A stretch of DNA of 64,000 bases from Prolixibacter bellariivorans ATCC BAA-1284 (GCF_000621705.1 NZ_JHXO01000001.1:124001-188000); one strand, 5' to 3'. Counted from the first letter of the stretch, positions 36,004 to 45,216 are shown. The notes: a model not told the origin generated them from the letters alone. Numbers and translations: made by a program.

Positions 36004-36022
36004 GGTTATCGCAATTCGCTGT

Positions 36023-36325
36023 TTATTCACTGCAGGTACACTGGCCAATGCAATCAACCAGTTTACTCAGACTTTCGTGTTTTAGAAAATAGAAGGTGTT
36101 TTTGCCATCGCGCTGCGAGCAAAGCACTCCTTTATCTTTCAGAATTCCCAAGTGGTGCGAGGTTGTAGACTGCTCAATTCCGAGTCGTTCGTGAATTTCG
36201 GTTACGGTAAGTTTCGTGTCCCCCTCTAAAAAGCTGAGAATGGCAATCCGCATTGGGTGCGCAATTGCTTTCAACATATTGGCAGCTTTTTCCAGTTTTT
36301 CGCTTTCAAGTTCAGTTATATTCAT
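36023..36325 (-). CDS. ArsR/SmtB-family transcriptional regulator
   Basis: A 100-residue winged-helix repressor. The recognition helix lies in ERLGIEQSTTSHHLGILKDKG (about residues 46-66), and the wing in CSQRDGKNTFYFLK. Cysteines at GVLCS and the C-terminal CIGQCTCSE could bind a soft metal or report on thiol redox state; the classical ELCVCDL alpha3 metal site is absent. A 16-bp palindrome 64 bp upstream is a likely operator. No metal transporter or resistance gene is adjacent. Confidence 0.9.
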   Translation of the reverse strand: MNITELESEKLEKAANMLKAIAHPMRIAILSFLEGDTKLTVTEIHERLGIEQSTTSHHLGILKDKGVLCSQRDGKNTFYFLKHESLSKLVDCIGQCTCSE

Positions 36326-36388
36326 CCAAAAAGCATTTTAACGAGTTATCATTCAGGTTACTTCTATCATATATCATTCAAAGATGCA

Positions 36389-36404
36389 AATATATAAATA
36401 TATT
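36389..36404. promoter_or_regulatory. Candidate ArsR operator palindrome
   Basis: AATATAT-AA-ATATATT, a perfect 16-bp palindrome just upstream of the arsR -7-like box, where binding would block the -33 to -7 spacer. Confidence 0.45.
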
Positions 36405-36587
36405 ATGCGAGTGTCACCTTGTTCATGCTTAGGGCATTGGCTATTTTTTCCCGCTAATTCTATTATATGTTATAAAACATTGAATATCAAAGCTTAAGAA
36501 TCATCTATAAAAGCATTCTATTTTACTTATAATCAGTAATTTAGAAAGTTTCAAAACAAGTTGACGTTCGCAGATCAAATTAATTCT

Positions 36588-36595
36588 TACCTTTG
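36588..36595 (+). promoter_or_regulatory. -7 box upstream of the polyprenyl synthase gene
   Basis: TACCTTTG matches TAnnTTTG, 33 bp before ATG 36629. It overlaps the alternative in-frame TTG at 36593, which argues that translation starts at 36629. Confidence 0.6.
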
Positions 36596-36628
36596 GACGT
36601 TGCGGATTATAAGGATAGTACGATAAAG

Positions 36629-37609
36629 ATGCCAACTGTTTCGATTGATCAAATAAAGAATCCAATAGCTGAAGAGCTCAAAGGTTTCGAGCCGTTTTTC
36701 CGTAAGTCAACGAAAACGGATATTCCACTGCTCAATTCCATTATTAACTATATTCTCAGGCGTAAGGGTAAGCAGATGCGCCCCATGCTGGTTTTTTTGA
36801 CAGCCAAGCTGAACGGAACATTCAATACCCGAACCTATCATGCTGCCCTGACCATCGAATTGCTTCATACGGCAACGCTGGTACACGATGATGTAGTTGA
36901 CGAGTCGTACCAGCGCCGTGGATTTTTTTCAGTAAACGCCATCTGGCGGAATAAACTGGCTGTTTTGGTTGGCGATTTCATTCTGGCCAAAGGAATGCTG
37001 TGGTCTATCGAACACGAGGACTACGACCTTCTTCAATTGATTTCCAAAGCAGTAGGTGACATGAGTGAAGGAGAAATTCTTCAGATTGAGAAAGCCCGGA
37101 AACAGGATATCGATGAGGAAGTTTATTTCGAAATTATTCGGAAAAAGACAGCATCGTTGCTCGCCACCAGTGCTGCAGTAGGTGCCAGTTCGGTTAGTAC
37201 CGATAAAGAAGTGATTTCAAGGATGCGGCAATTAGGTGAATTTGCCGGAATTGCCTTCCAGATTAAAGATGACTTGTTTGATTACGAAAAGACCAACCTG
37301 GTGGGTAAACCTACCGGGAATGATATTCGAGAGAAAAAAATGACACTCCCGCTCATCTATGCTTTGAGCCAGTCGAAAAACGGAGAAGCGAAAAAAATTC
37401 AGAAGATCGTTAAGAAGCGCATCAAATCAGCCGAAAATATCGAGGAAGTTGTCAATTTCGTGAAAGCAAACGGTGGAATTGAATATGCTCACCAGGTGAT
37501 GCTCGATTACCGAGACAAAGCGCTAAATATTTTGGCTGATTACCCCGAATCAGACGTTAAAACGGCACTTCAGCAATACATCTACTACATTACCGACCGA
37601 AATAAATAA
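36629..37609 (+). CDS. Trans-polyprenyl diphosphate synthase
   Basis: A 326-residue isoprenyl chain-elongating enzyme, probably making the octaprenyl- to decaprenyl-type side chain of menaquinone. The first aspartate-rich motif is LVHDDVVDES near residue 86 and the second is FQIKDDLFDYE near 212; the KGKQMRP and GEILQ motifs are present. Length and motifs match IspB/HepT-type long-chain synthases. Chain length cannot be set from sequence alone. Confidence 0.93.
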   Translation: MPTVSIDQIKNPIAEELKGFEPFFRKSTKTDIPLLNSIINYILRRKGKQMRPMLVFLTAKLNGTFNTRTYHAALTIELLHTATLVHDDVVDESYQRRGFFSVNAIWRNKLAVLVGDFILAKGMLWSIEHEDYDLLQLISKAVGDMSEGEILQIEKARKQDIDEEVYFEIIRKKTASLLATSAAVGASSVSTDKEVISRMRQLGEFAGIAFQIKDDLFDYEKTNLVGKPTGNDIREKKMTLPLIYALSQSKNGEAKKIQKIVKKRIKSAENIEEVVNFVKANGGIEYAHQVMLDYRDKALNILADYPESDVKTALQQYIYYITDRNK

Positions 37610-37610
37610 A

Positions 37611-37645
37611 CCCCGTAAAAAGCGCTTAAACGGCGTTTTACGGGG
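37611..37645. terminator. Hairpin between polyprenyl synthase gene and deoC
   Basis: CCCCGTAAAA (37611-37620) pairs perfectly with TTTTACGGGG (37636-37645). It abuts both convergent stop codons. A T-rich tract follows only on the minus strand, so it fits deoC best. Confidence 0.65.
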
Positions 37646-37665
37646 CCACTATTCTTTTTCAGGAA

Positions 37666-38532
37666 TCAAAAGTATTTCACTTCCTCTCCTACCAATTCCG
37701 TTAACAGATTATTAGCCAATCGACTGGCACCAATTCGGAAGAGTTGATTGTTCATCCACTCCTTGCCTAGCACCTCGTCCACAACTGTCAGATATTGTAG
37801 GGCTTCATCTGCTGTCGAAATTCCGCCGGCAGGTTTGAATCCCACTTTTCGTCCGGTTTCTTCGGAATAGTGACGAATGGCCGTTGTCATTACCCAGGCT
37901 GCTTCCAATGTGGCCGCCGGTTCCATTTTCCCGGTAGAGGTTTTGATGAAATCGGCACCGGCATGCATCGCAATCAACGAGGCTTTCCAGATTGCTTCCG
38001 GCGTTTTTAACGCTCCCGTTTCCAGGATAACCTTCAAGTGAGCATCGCCACAGGCTTCTTTCAATTGCTTGATTTCATCGAAAACAAACTCATAGTCTCC
38101 GGCCAGAAAATCACCGATGGAGATAACTATGTCAATTTCGTCAGCGCCCAGCTCCACTGTCTTCTTCGTTTCCATCACCTTCACATCAGCGAAAGTCATG
38201 GAAGAAGGAAAGCCGGCTGAAACCGCTGCAATATTTACGCCCTCTGCTTTCAAATTTTTCCGGACAACCGGAACCAGCTTCGGATAAACACAAATGGCTC
38301 CTACATTAGCGAGGCCTGGAAATTGTATACTGAAATTGGAAACATTGTCGGCAAATTGTTTTCCGCGTGATTCGGTATCCGTTGAATTCAACGTGGTAAG
38401 ATCGATGCAGGAAAAAGCCAGTTCCAGCGTTTCGTCATTACGGTAACCAGCATATTTATTTTGCACATTTTCAATGGCTTCTTTTACTTCTTCGTCCGCA
38501 AATTTGCGTTCGAAACCGTTGATGGATTTCAT
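37666..38532 (-). CDS. deoC: Deoxyribose-phosphate aldolase
   Basis: Cleaves 2-deoxyribose-5-phosphate to glyceraldehyde-3-phosphate and acetaldehyde in nucleoside catabolism. The 288-residue protein has the TIM-barrel motifs CIDLTTLNSTDT (near residue 42), VCVYPK-type AICVYPKLV, KVILETGALK and the Schiff-base lysine in DFIKTSTGK (near 200), with GFKPAGGIST near 228. It is the third gene of a dtd-mazG-deoC unit with 16 bp separation. Confidence 0.95.
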   Translation of the reverse strand: MKSINGFERKFADEEVKEAIENVQNKYAGYRNDETLELAFSCIDLTTLNSTDTESRGKQFADNVSNFSIQFPGLANVGAICVYPKLVPVVRKNLKAEGVNIAAVSAGFPSSMTFADVKVMETKKTVELGADEIDIVISIGDFLAGDYEFVFDEIKQLKEACGDAHLKVILETGALKTPEAIWKASLIAMHAGADFIKTSTGKMEPAATLEAAWVMTTAIRHYSEETGRKVGFKPAGGISTADEALQYLTVVDEVLGKEWMNNQLFRIGASRLANNLLTELVGEEVKYF

Positions 38533-38548
38533 TCTAATAACTTTATGT

Positions 38549-38884
38549 TTATAATTTCTGATTATTCTTATGTCGCTCGCTATCGCGATTTGTTTTCTTT
38601 TCCAGGTTTTTACGGAAAGCCGAAGTAATGTCTACTCCGGTTTGATTGGCCAAACAAAGTAGCACCCAAAGTACATCGGCCATTTCGTCGGCTAATTTAC
38701 TGCCATCTTCTCCTTTTTTGAATGACTGATCTCCATATTTCCGTGAAATAATGCGGGCCAATTCTCCCACTTCTTCCGTCAGGATAGCCATGTTGGTCAG
38801 CTCGCTAAAATAGCGGACGCCGTACTTTTTGATCCAGTCGTCCACCATTTTCTGAGCTTCCTGCAGTGTCACCTGTTCTTCCAT
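38549..38884 (-). CDS. MazG-like nucleotide pyrophosphohydrolase
   Basis: A 111-residue all-alpha NTP pyrophosphatase. The metal-binding EExxE pattern is in LTEEVGELARII (near residue 30) with the second acidic motif LADEMADVLWVLLCLAN (near 64). The small size resembles the dCTPase/YpjD-type single-domain group. It starts directly after the dtd stop codon and so is probably coupled to it. A house-cleaning role for noncanonical nucleotides is inferred. Confidence 0.9.
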   Translation of the reverse strand: MEEQVTLQEAQKMVDDWIKKYGVRYFSELTNMAILTEEVGELARIISRKYGDQSFKKGEDGSKLADEMADVLWVLLCLANQTGVDITSAFRKNLEKKTNRDSERHKNNQKL

Positions 38885-39337
38885 TTATTCCTTGTTTTTG
38901 GTATCGATGAGAATCGTAACCGGTCCGTCATTCGCCAACTCAACGTCCATGTGCGCGCCAAATTCACCGGTCTGCACTTCTTTACCTAAATCTTTCGATA
39001 ATTGTTCCACAAAAGCTTCGTACATCGGAACAGAAATTTCCGGTTTGGCTGCTGTGATGTAGGATGGCCTGTTTCCTTTCTTCGTCTTCGCGTGAAGCGT
39101 AAACTGACTAACAACAAGCATCTCTCCACCAACGTCTTTAACCGAAAGATTCATTACATCATTGTCATCATTAAATACTCGTAGTTGAGTAATTTTATTA
39201 CTCAACCATTGAATATCTTCTTGTCCGTCAGCCTCTTCAATTCCCAATAAGACAAGTAACCCTCTGTTAATGTGCGACTTAATATTTCCATCTATGGTTA
39301 CTGAAGCCCGGCTCACCCGCTGAATGACTACACGCAT
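38885..39337 (-). CDS. dtd: D-aminoacyl-tRNA deacylase
   Basis: Hydrolyses D-aminoacyl-tRNAs and Gly-tRNA(Ala). The 150-residue protein has MRVVIQRVSRASVTIDG at the N terminus, the SQFTLHAKTKKGNRPSY motif near residue 77 and the C-terminal GEFGAHMDVELANDGPVTI with the Gly-cisPro-type proofreading counterpart (NDGPVT). It has a strong Shine-Dalgarno-like GGAGG 4 bp before the ATG, embedded in a palindrome. It leads the dtd-mazG-deoC unit. Confidence 0.96.
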   Translation of the reverse strand: MRVVIQRVSRASVTIDGNIKSHINRGLLVLLGIEEADGQEDIQWLSNKITQLRVFNDDNDVMNLSVKDVGGEMLVVSQFTLHAKTKKGNRPSYITAAKPEISVPMYEAFVEQLSKDLGKEVQTGEFGAHMDVELANDGPVTILIDTKNKE

Positions 39338-39342
39338 AATAC

Positions 39343-39357
39343 CTCCAAATTTTGGAG
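39343..39357. promoter_or_regulatory. Palindrome over the dtd ribosome-binding site
   Basis: CTCCAAA-T-TTTGGAG is a perfect 15-bp palindrome. On the dtd transcript CTCC could pair with the GGAG of the ribosome-binding site with a 7-nt loop, or the DNA could be an operator for dtd. Confidence 0.4.
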
Positions 39358-39408
39358 CACTAATTTAAGGATTTACTGCTGTATGAAGCAAGATTGAGTG
39401 CAAAACCC

Positions 39409-39416
39409 TATTTTTG
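39409..39416 (+). promoter_or_regulatory. -7 box upstream of lplA
   Basis: TATTTTTG matches TAnnTTTG, 25 bp before ATG 39442. It overlaps the TTG-initiated upstream frame, which supports the ATG start. Confidence 0.55.
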
Positions 39417-39441
39417 CCAGCGTATTGACAAACATCAAGCT

Positions 39442-40422
39442 ATGTATTACCTGGTTTCGTCGTCGAATGACCCGTATTTCAATATTGCATCGGAAGAGTA
39501 CTTGCTAAAGAACTTCACCGAGGAGTTCTTCCTGTTATACATCAACGAGCCCTCTATTATCGTGGGTAAACATCAAAATACGCTTTCAGAAATCAATCTC
39601 GATTATGTGGAAGCTAACGGTATTAAGGTGGTTCGGCGGTTATCGGGTGGCGGTACTGTCTTTCATGATTCAGGAAACCTAAACTTCTGTTTTATCCGGA
39701 ATATCGCTGCCAATGAGGATATCTCGTTCAAACGATTTACCCAACCTATTGTAAATGCGTTGGCCACCATCGGCATTAAAGCAACATTTTCGGGCCGGCA
39801 CGATTTGCTTGTGAACGGCAAAAAAATATCAGGTAATGCTATGCATGTTTTCAAAAAGCGGGTTTTGTCACACGGAACATTGCTTTATAATTCCCAAATC
39901 GGGAGGCTTTCCAGTGCTTTGAAATCAAATCCTTCGTTTTTCCAGGATAAAGCAGTCAAATCAAATCGTTCGCGCGTTGCCAATATTTCCTCATTTCTTT
40001 CCTCTCCTCCATCGATTGAAGAGTTTACACTGCAAATTCTGGGACATATCCGTGAAGTTAATCCCGATGCAAAACCATATACTTTTTCCGGCGAGGAATT
40101 AGCTGCGATCGAACAATTGCAAAAAGAAAAATTCGGAACATGGGAATGGAACTATGGCTATTCTCCTAAATATGTATTCCGGAAAGACGGGCTAGTTTCA
40201 GGAAAAACTGCTTCACTTAGCCTGAAAATAGAGAAAGGCAGGATTAAAACGGTGGAATTAAAGAGTGAGATTTTACCGGCCGAATTGGTGAAAGCTCTTT
40301 CCGGGAAATTGATGGATACCTTCCACGAACGAAAAGATATAAAAGAGAAATTACAGCAGTTTTTGAAGGAAAATGAGCTGAAGAGTATAAAAATGGAGGA
40401 ATTGCTGAACCTTTTTCTTTAG
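39442..40422 (+). CDS. lplA: Lipoate-protein ligase
   Basis: Activates and attaches free lipoate to E2 and GcvH proteins. The 326-residue protein begins MYYLVSSSNDPYFNIASEEYLL, and carries EPSIIVGKHQN, VVRRLSGGGTVFHDSGNLNF (near residue 68), the catalytic Lys in GRHDLLVNGKKISGNA (near 133) and HGTLLYN. The C-terminal accessory domain is present. It stands alone on the plus strand between dtd and uvrC. Confidence 0.94.
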   Translation: MYYLVSSSNDPYFNIASEEYLLKNFTEEFFLLYINEPSIIVGKHQNTLSEINLDYVEANGIKVVRRLSGGGTVFHDSGNLNFCFIRNIAANEDISFKRFTQPIVNALATIGIKATFSGRHDLLVNGKKISGNAMHVFKKRVLSHGTLLYNSQIGRLSSALKSNPSFFQDKAVKSNRSRVANISSFLSSPPSIEEFTLQILGHIREVNPDAKPYTFSGEELAAIEQLQKEKFGTWEWNYGYSPKYVFRKDGLVSGKTASLSLKIEKGRIKTVELKSEILPAELVKALSGKLMDTFHERKDIKEKLQQFLKENELKSIKMEELLNLFL

Positions 40423-40449
40423 TTTAGCTACTAAAAATTCAAGTAATAT

Positions 40450-42282
40450 TTATTTATTAACTGATTTACTGCGATTTGATTTAATGTAAGAAATCACCTT
40501 TTCAGCTTTTGACTGCCCAATCACTCCAGCAATTTCTTCTACCGAACGGCTTTTTATTTGTTCCAAAGATTTAAATTCCTTCAAAAGTGCTTCAACCGTT
40601 TTAGGGCCGACACCTGGGATATTATCCAGTTCTGATTTAATAAAACCTGCAGAACGTTTATTGCGGTGAAAGGTAATTCCGAAACGGTGTGCTTCATCGC
40701 GCAAATGCTGAATAATCTTTAAGGTCTCTGAGTTTTTATCGAGGTAAATAGGAACGCTGTCACCCGGGAAAAAGATTTCCTCCAGCCTTTTTGCAATACC
40801 AATTATGCTGATTTTTCCTCTTAAATCGAGTTTTTCCAAAGCATTCAATGCAGACCCCAGTTGTCCTTTTCCCCCATCAATCACGATTAGTTGCGGCAGT
40901 TCTTTCTCCTCATCCAACAACCGACGATAGCGACGAAATATAATCTCCTCCATCGAGGCAAAATCGTTTGGACCTTCTACTGTTTTAATATTGAAATGTC
41001 GGTAATCTCTTTTAGCTGGTTTTCCATTCCGAAAAACAACACACGATGCCACCGGATAATTCCCCTGGATATTGGAATTATCGAAACACTCGATATGAAC
41101 CGGCGCCTCTTTCAATCGCAAATCAGTCTTCATGGTTTCCATGATACGGTCCACTTTGTTTTGAGGATTGCGAAGCGATTGTTGTTTTCGTTTTTCCAAT
41201 TTGTAAAACCGTGCATTTTTCTGCGAAAGCTCTAATAATTTCTTCTTGTCTCCGCGCTGGGGAATCGTAAAATTGATTTGATCAAAATCAGTATCCGGAG
41301 AAAAAGGAACCACAATCTCCCGAGAGTTAGAAAATACTTTTTGCCGGATTTCGACGATTCCAAGTGCCAATAACTCTTCTTTTGATTCATCCAAACGCTT
41401 CCTCATTTCGATAGTATGCGATTGGATAATGGCTCCATCGACTACTTTCAGGAAATTGACATATCCAAATTTCTCATCTTCATCGAAAGAAAATACATCC
41501 AGATTGGTAATAGAAGCACCAACAATTGTGGACTTACTACGATACTTTTCGAGGATATCGAGCTTCGATTTTATTTCCGCCGCTTTTTCAAATTCATACG
41601 AAGAAGCATACTCATCCATTACTGATTTGAGATGCGACGTGACCGAATTCAGATTTCCTTTGAGGATGTTTTTAATCTGAGCAATCATCTCGTTGTACTC
41701 CTCTTCTTCCTGAAACCCCTCACATGGACCTTTACAATTTCCTAAATGGTATTCCAGACAAACCTTGAATTTACCTTTAGCAATATTCTCCTGCGCCAAA
41801 TTATAACCACAAGTACGGATGGTGTACAGTTGTTTTATGACATCCAGAATCGTCCGTACCATTCCCACCGAAGTGTAAGGGCCAAAATAAAGAGAACCGT
41901 CTCGCACTACTCTTCGGGTAGAAAACACTCTCGGAAAAGGTTCATTCTTGATACAAATCCAGGGATATGATTTATCGTCCTTGAGAAGGACGTTATAGCG
42001 TGGCTGGTATTTCTTGATGAGATTATTCTCCAGAAGAAGGGCATCTTCTTCTGTCTCGACCACCACATGTTGAATATCGGCAATCTTCCGAACCAGAATT
42101 TCTGTTTTCCGGTTATCGTGGCGTTTGGTGAAATAGGAGGAAACCCGCTTTTTAAGGTTTTTGGCTTTACCTACATAAATGATTTTTCCATCGGAGTTGA
42201 AATACTGATAAACCCCGGGAGATTCGGGAAGGACCCGAACCAGTTCTTTCAATCGTTCGTTCCGCAGGTTTTCCTCACTCAT
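40450..42282 (-). CDS. uvrC: Excinuclease ABC subunit C
   Basis: Dual-incision nuclease of nucleotide excision repair, 610 residues. The N-terminal GIY-YIG domain shows SPGVYQYFNSDGKIIYVGKAK near residue 20. A Cys-rich linker (CLEYHLGNCKGPCEG) follows near 175. The UVR domain is near 205-240, then comes the RNase H-like endonuclease domain with ECFDNSNIQG and VIDGGKGQL. A C-terminal helix-hairpin-helix has NIPGVGPKTVEALL. It ends the hemW-to-uvrC operon, 9 bp after apt. Confidence 0.97.
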   Translation of the reverse strand: MSEENLRNERLKELVRVLPESPGVYQYFNSDGKIIYVGKAKNLKKRVSSYFTKRHDNRKTEILVRKIADIQHVVVETEEDALLLENNLIKKYQPRYNVLLKDDKSYPWICIKNEPFPRVFSTRRVVRDGSLYFGPYTSVGMVRTILDVIKQLYTIRTCGYNLAQENIAKGKFKVCLEYHLGNCKGPCEGFQEEEEYNEMIAQIKNILKGNLNSVTSHLKSVMDEYASSYEFEKAAEIKSKLDILEKYRSKSTIVGASITNLDVFSFDEDEKFGYVNFLKVVDGAIIQSHTIEMRKRLDESKEELLALGIVEIRQKVFSNSREIVVPFSPDTDFDQINFTIPQRGDKKKLLELSQKNARFYKLEKRKQQSLRNPQNKVDRIMETMKTDLRLKEAPVHIECFDNSNIQGNYPVASCVVFRNGKPAKRDYRHFNIKTVEGPNDFASMEEIIFRRYRRLLDEEKELPQLIVIDGGKGQLGSALNALEKLDLRGKISIIGIAKRLEEIFFPGDSVPIYLDKNSETLKIIQHLRDEAHRFGITFHRNKRSAGFIKSELDNIPGVGPKTVEALLKEFKSLEQIKSRSVEEIAGVIGQSKAEKVISYIKSNRSKSVNK

Positions 42283-42291
42283 ATTCTCTGC

Positions 42292-42825
42292 TTAAAAATG
42301 AATCAACGACCAAACAGGTACCTGCTTATCGATCTTTTCACTCCCCTTCAGGAAATCTAACTCAACGAAAAAATTGACAAAAATCTTCTTTACCCCAAAT
42401 TTACGAACCAAATCAATTGTAGCACCAACCGTTCCCCCTGTAGCCAATAAATCGTCATGAATTAAAACCACATCATCCGGAGAAAGTGCATCGGTATGCA
42501 TCTCCAGCGTATCGGTTCCATACTCTAATTCGTAAGATTGTTTATATGTTTCGGCGGGCAATTTACCAGGCTTACGAACCGGCACAAAACCGGCATCCAA
42601 TTCATAAGCCAAGGCACTACCCAAAATAAATCCACGGGACTCCACTCCCACAATTCGGGTTATTCCGAGGTTACGATAATGAGCGGCAGTCTCCTCCACA
42701 ATAAAGCGGAAAAGCTCAGGCTCTTTAAATGCAGTGGTTACATCCTTAAACTGAATTCCCGGCTTCGGAAAGTCGGGAATATTTCTGATAGATGCCTGTA
42801 CAACATCCAAATTAATTTTAGTCAT
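42292..42825 (-). CDS. apt: Adenine phosphoribosyltransferase
   Basis: Salvages adenine to AMP using PRPP. The 177-residue protein starts around IRNIPDFPKPGIQFKDVT, has GVESRGFILGSALAYEL near residue 60, and the PRPP loop VVLIHDDLLATGGTVGATI near 121. It lies 67 bp after mnmG, with a parS-type palindrome in the gap, and 9 bp before uvrC. Confidence 0.96.
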   Translation of the reverse strand: MTKINLDVVQASIRNIPDFPKPGIQFKDVTTAFKEPELFRFIVEETAAHYRNLGITRIVGVESRGFILGSALAYELDAGFVPVRKPGKLPAETYKQSYELEYGTDTLEMHTDALSPDDVVLIHDDLLATGGTVGATIDLVRKFGVKKIFVNFFVELDFLKGSEKIDKQVPVWSLIHF

Positions 42826-42876
42826 TTTATCTCTTTAATTGTAGGAAAATCAATAAGTCTGCAATATCTATTTTTA

Positions 42877-42892
42877 TGTTCCACGTGGAACA
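42877..42892. other. parS: parS-type centromere site, perfect 16-bp palindrome
   Basis: TGTTCCACGTGGAACA, perfectly palindromic and fully consistent with the conserved ParB-binding consensus TGTTNCACGTGNAACA. It lies in the mnmG-apt gap, touching the mnmG stop codon. Such sites cluster near chromosome origins. ParB binding here is inferred; parAB are not in the window. Confidence 0.85.
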
Positions 42893-44779
42893 TTATCGTC
42901 CTAAAAGCACCAAAAGTACATTAATATCACTTGGCGAAACCCCTGAAATTCGACTAGCCTGCCCAATCGTATCGGGCTGAATCCGATCCAATTTCTGCCT
43001 TGCTTCAGTAGACAGTGATTCCAACGAAAGGTAGTCGAACTTACCAGTGATATCGATATTCTCAAGCCGGCTCAATTTATCAGCAATCCCTTTCTCTCTT
43101 TCGATGTATCCGGAATATTTCATGAGAATCTCAGCGGACTCCAAAATCTCGTCTCTCCTATCCTCTGGTAACGATTCGTACAATCGTTTCAATCCTCGAA
43201 CCGTTCCCAGTAAATCGAAAATCCTAAGCTGCGGCCGCAGAACCAGATTAAACAATTTTGTTCCTTGCTTAAGCGGTGCTGTATTTTTTGACTCAAGAAG
43301 CTCGTTTATATATTGTGGCTTGACAGAATACTCTTTGCAGAACTCAATCACTTTATCCCGCAAGGATATTTTCTCCTCCAACAGTGCATAACGCTTCTCG
43401 TCTGCCAGGCCAAGTCTATAAGCTTTTTCAGTTAATCGAATATCAGCATCATCCTGGCGAAGAAGAATCCGATACTCTGCGCGACTGGTAAACATGCGAT
43501 ATGGCTCATCAACTCCCTTTGTTACCAAATCGTCTATCAGCACGCCAATGTAGGCTTCGTTCCGACTTAACGTGAATGGTTCCTCACCATTAATTTTCAA
43601 ATGGGCATTGATTCCTGCGATGATACCTTGAGCCGCTGCTTCCTCATAACCCGTCGTTCCATTAATCTGTCCTGCAAAGTACAAATTAGAGACCATCTTA
43701 GTCTCAAGGGTATGATGTAACTGGGTCGGATCGAAATAGTCATATTCAATGGCATAACCAGGTCGCAGTATCCGCGCATTCTCTAAACCTTCCACTTTGT
43801 GGATGGCTTTGATCTGAACATCCCAGGGCAATGAAGAAGAAAATCCGTTCAGATAATATTCAATGGTGCTCTCACCTTCGGGTTCCAGAAACAATTGATG
43901 TTTTTCCTTATCGGCAAACGTTACCAACTTGGTTTCAATACTCGGACAATATCTTGGCCCCAGCCCCCCGATACTTCCGTCGAACAGCGGAGAAAATGCA
44001 AATCCGGTGGAAAGTTCTTCATGAACTTCCTTGTTTGTATATGTAATAAAACAACTTTTCTGCTTTAACGAACTATTATCAGATTCCGTGAGGTAACTGA
44101 ATTTCCCATAAACTTTGTCGCCGGCCTGCTCCTGTAATTTACTAAAATTAATAGAGCGGCCATCTATCCGAACCGGTGTTCCAGTCTTCATCCGTCCAAC
44201 CTTAAATCCGAAATCGAAAAGCTGAGCGGACATACCTTTTGAAGAAGGCTCTGAAATACGCCCCCCTTCAATTTGGGTTTTTCCAAAGTGCATTAAACCG
44301 TTCAAAAAAGTTCCGTTTGTCAAGACAACCGCCCTCCCAAAAAATTCAACGCCTAACTCTGTCCGAACTCCTGAAACCTTATTTCCTTCAAAAATCAAAT
44401 CTTTTACAGTTCCTTGCCAGAAATCAACGTTCGGAATGCCCTCCAAAACGGTTCTCCAATTCTCTGAGAATCGCATCCTGTCGCACTGAGCCCTGGGACT
44501 CCACATTGCAGGCCCTTTAGAGCGGTTTAACATTCTGAACTGAATTGTACTCTTATCAGTTACAATTCCCATATAGCCACCAAGCGCGTCTATCTCCCTA
44601 ACTATTTGCCCTTTAGCGATGCCTCCAACAGCAGGATTACAACTCATTTGCGCAATCTTGTTTAGATCCATAGTTATCAATAAAACCTTCGAACCTAAAT
44701 TTGCTGCTGCTGCTGCAGCCTCACTACCGGAATGTCCGGCTCCAACCACTATCACATCATATTTTGGCAGCATTGTCAT
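42893..44779 (-). CDS. mnmG: tRNA uridine-34 carboxymethylaminomethyl synthase MnmG
   Basis: FAD-dependent partner of MnmE that modifies the wobble uridine. The ~628-residue protein has the dinucleotide-binding motif [16 protein letters not shown] at the N terminus, [21 protein letters not shown] near residue 48, [18 protein letters not shown] near 275, and [16 protein letters not shown] near 370. The C-terminal MnmE-interaction region is complete. The ATG at 44779 is used; ATG 44773 and GTG 44782 are also possible. It lies 12 bp after ybeY. In many bacteria this gene is found near oriC. Confidence 0.96.
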   Translation of the reverse strand: MTMLPKYDVIVVGAGHSGSEAAAAAANLGSKVLLITMDLNKIAQMSCNPAVGGIAKGQIVREIDALGGYMGIVTDKSTIQFRMLNRSKGPAMWSPRAQCDRMRFSENWRTVLEGIPNVDFWQGTVKDLIFEGNKVSGVRTELGVEFFGRAVVLTNGTFLNGLMHFGKTQIEGGRISEPSSKGMSAQLFDFGFKVGRMKTGTPVRIDGRSINFSKLQEQAGDKVYGKFSYLTESDNSSLKQKSCFITYTNKEVHEELSTGFAFSPLFDGSIGGLGPRYCPSIETKLVTFADKEKHQLFLEPEGESTIEYYLNGFSSSLPWDVQIKAIHKVEGLENARILRPGYAIEYDYFDPTQLHHTLETKMVSNLYFAGQINGTTGYEEAAAQGIIAGINAHLKINGEEPFTLSRNEAYIGVLIDDLVTKGVDEPYRMFTSRAEYRILLRQDDADIRLTEKAYRLGLADEKRYALLEEKISLRDKVIEFCKEYSVKPQYINELLESKNTAPLKQGTKLFNLVLRPQLRIFDLLGTVRGLKRLYESLPEDRRDEILESAEILMKYSGYIEREKGIADKLSRLENIDITGKFDYLSLESLSTEARQKLDRIQPDTIGQASRISGVSPSDINVLLVLLGR

Positions 44780-44791
44780 CACATCTAAAAT

Positions 44792-45214
44792 TTAAATATT
44801 ATGATAATCTAAAATTGACTCATTTTCCTTTTGCGTCATCACTTCCTGATCGGCTTCATTTTTGTCATTAAATCCGATCAAATGAAGAATGCCATGCGAA
44901 ATGACACGCAGCAACTCTTCATCATAAGAAACATTGAATTCAACAGCATTTTCGGCTACGCGATCAGTACTAATAAAAACATCACCAGAAACCGTGTTCT
45001 CTTCTGTATAATCGAACGTAATAATATCCGTCAAATAATCATGATCGAGATATTGCCTGTTTACCTCCAGTAGATACGAATCGCTACAAAAGATGTAACT
45101 AATCTCGCCAACTTCTTTTTCATGCTTTCCTGCAATGAAAAGAAGCCATTTTTTTACGCGTTCAGTATCGAGATGGGGTAACACCACATCTTCATTGTAA
45201 AATTCGATATTCAC
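44792..45214 (-). CDS. ybeY: rRNA maturation endoribonuclease YbeY
   Basis: Zinc-dependent single-strand RNase for 16S rRNA 3' maturation and 70S quality control. The 140-residue protein has NRQYLDHDYLTDIITFDY and the metal-binding HGILHLIGFNDKNE motif (HxxxHxxxxxH-like; the third His is replaced by Asp/Asn neighbours in this reading). It begins 2 bp after the upstream ATPase stop codon in a tightly packed operon. Confidence 0.93.
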   Translation of the reverse strand: MNIEFYNEDVVLPHLDTERVKKWLLFIAGKHEKEVGEISYIFCSDSYLLEVNRQYLDHDYLTDIITFDYTEENTVSGDVFISTDRVAENAVEFNVSYDEELLRVISHGILHLIGFNDKNEADQEVMTQKENESILDYHNI

Positions 45215-45216
45215 AG

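Larger units (their letters stand above)
36326..36628. other. 303-bp divergent region, ArsR / polyprenyl synthase
   Basis: No gene seen. It holds the palindrome at 36389-36404, a minus-strand CATCTTTG (36379-36386, one mismatch to the -7 consensus) and the plus-strand -7 box at 36588-36595. Confidence 0.5.
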
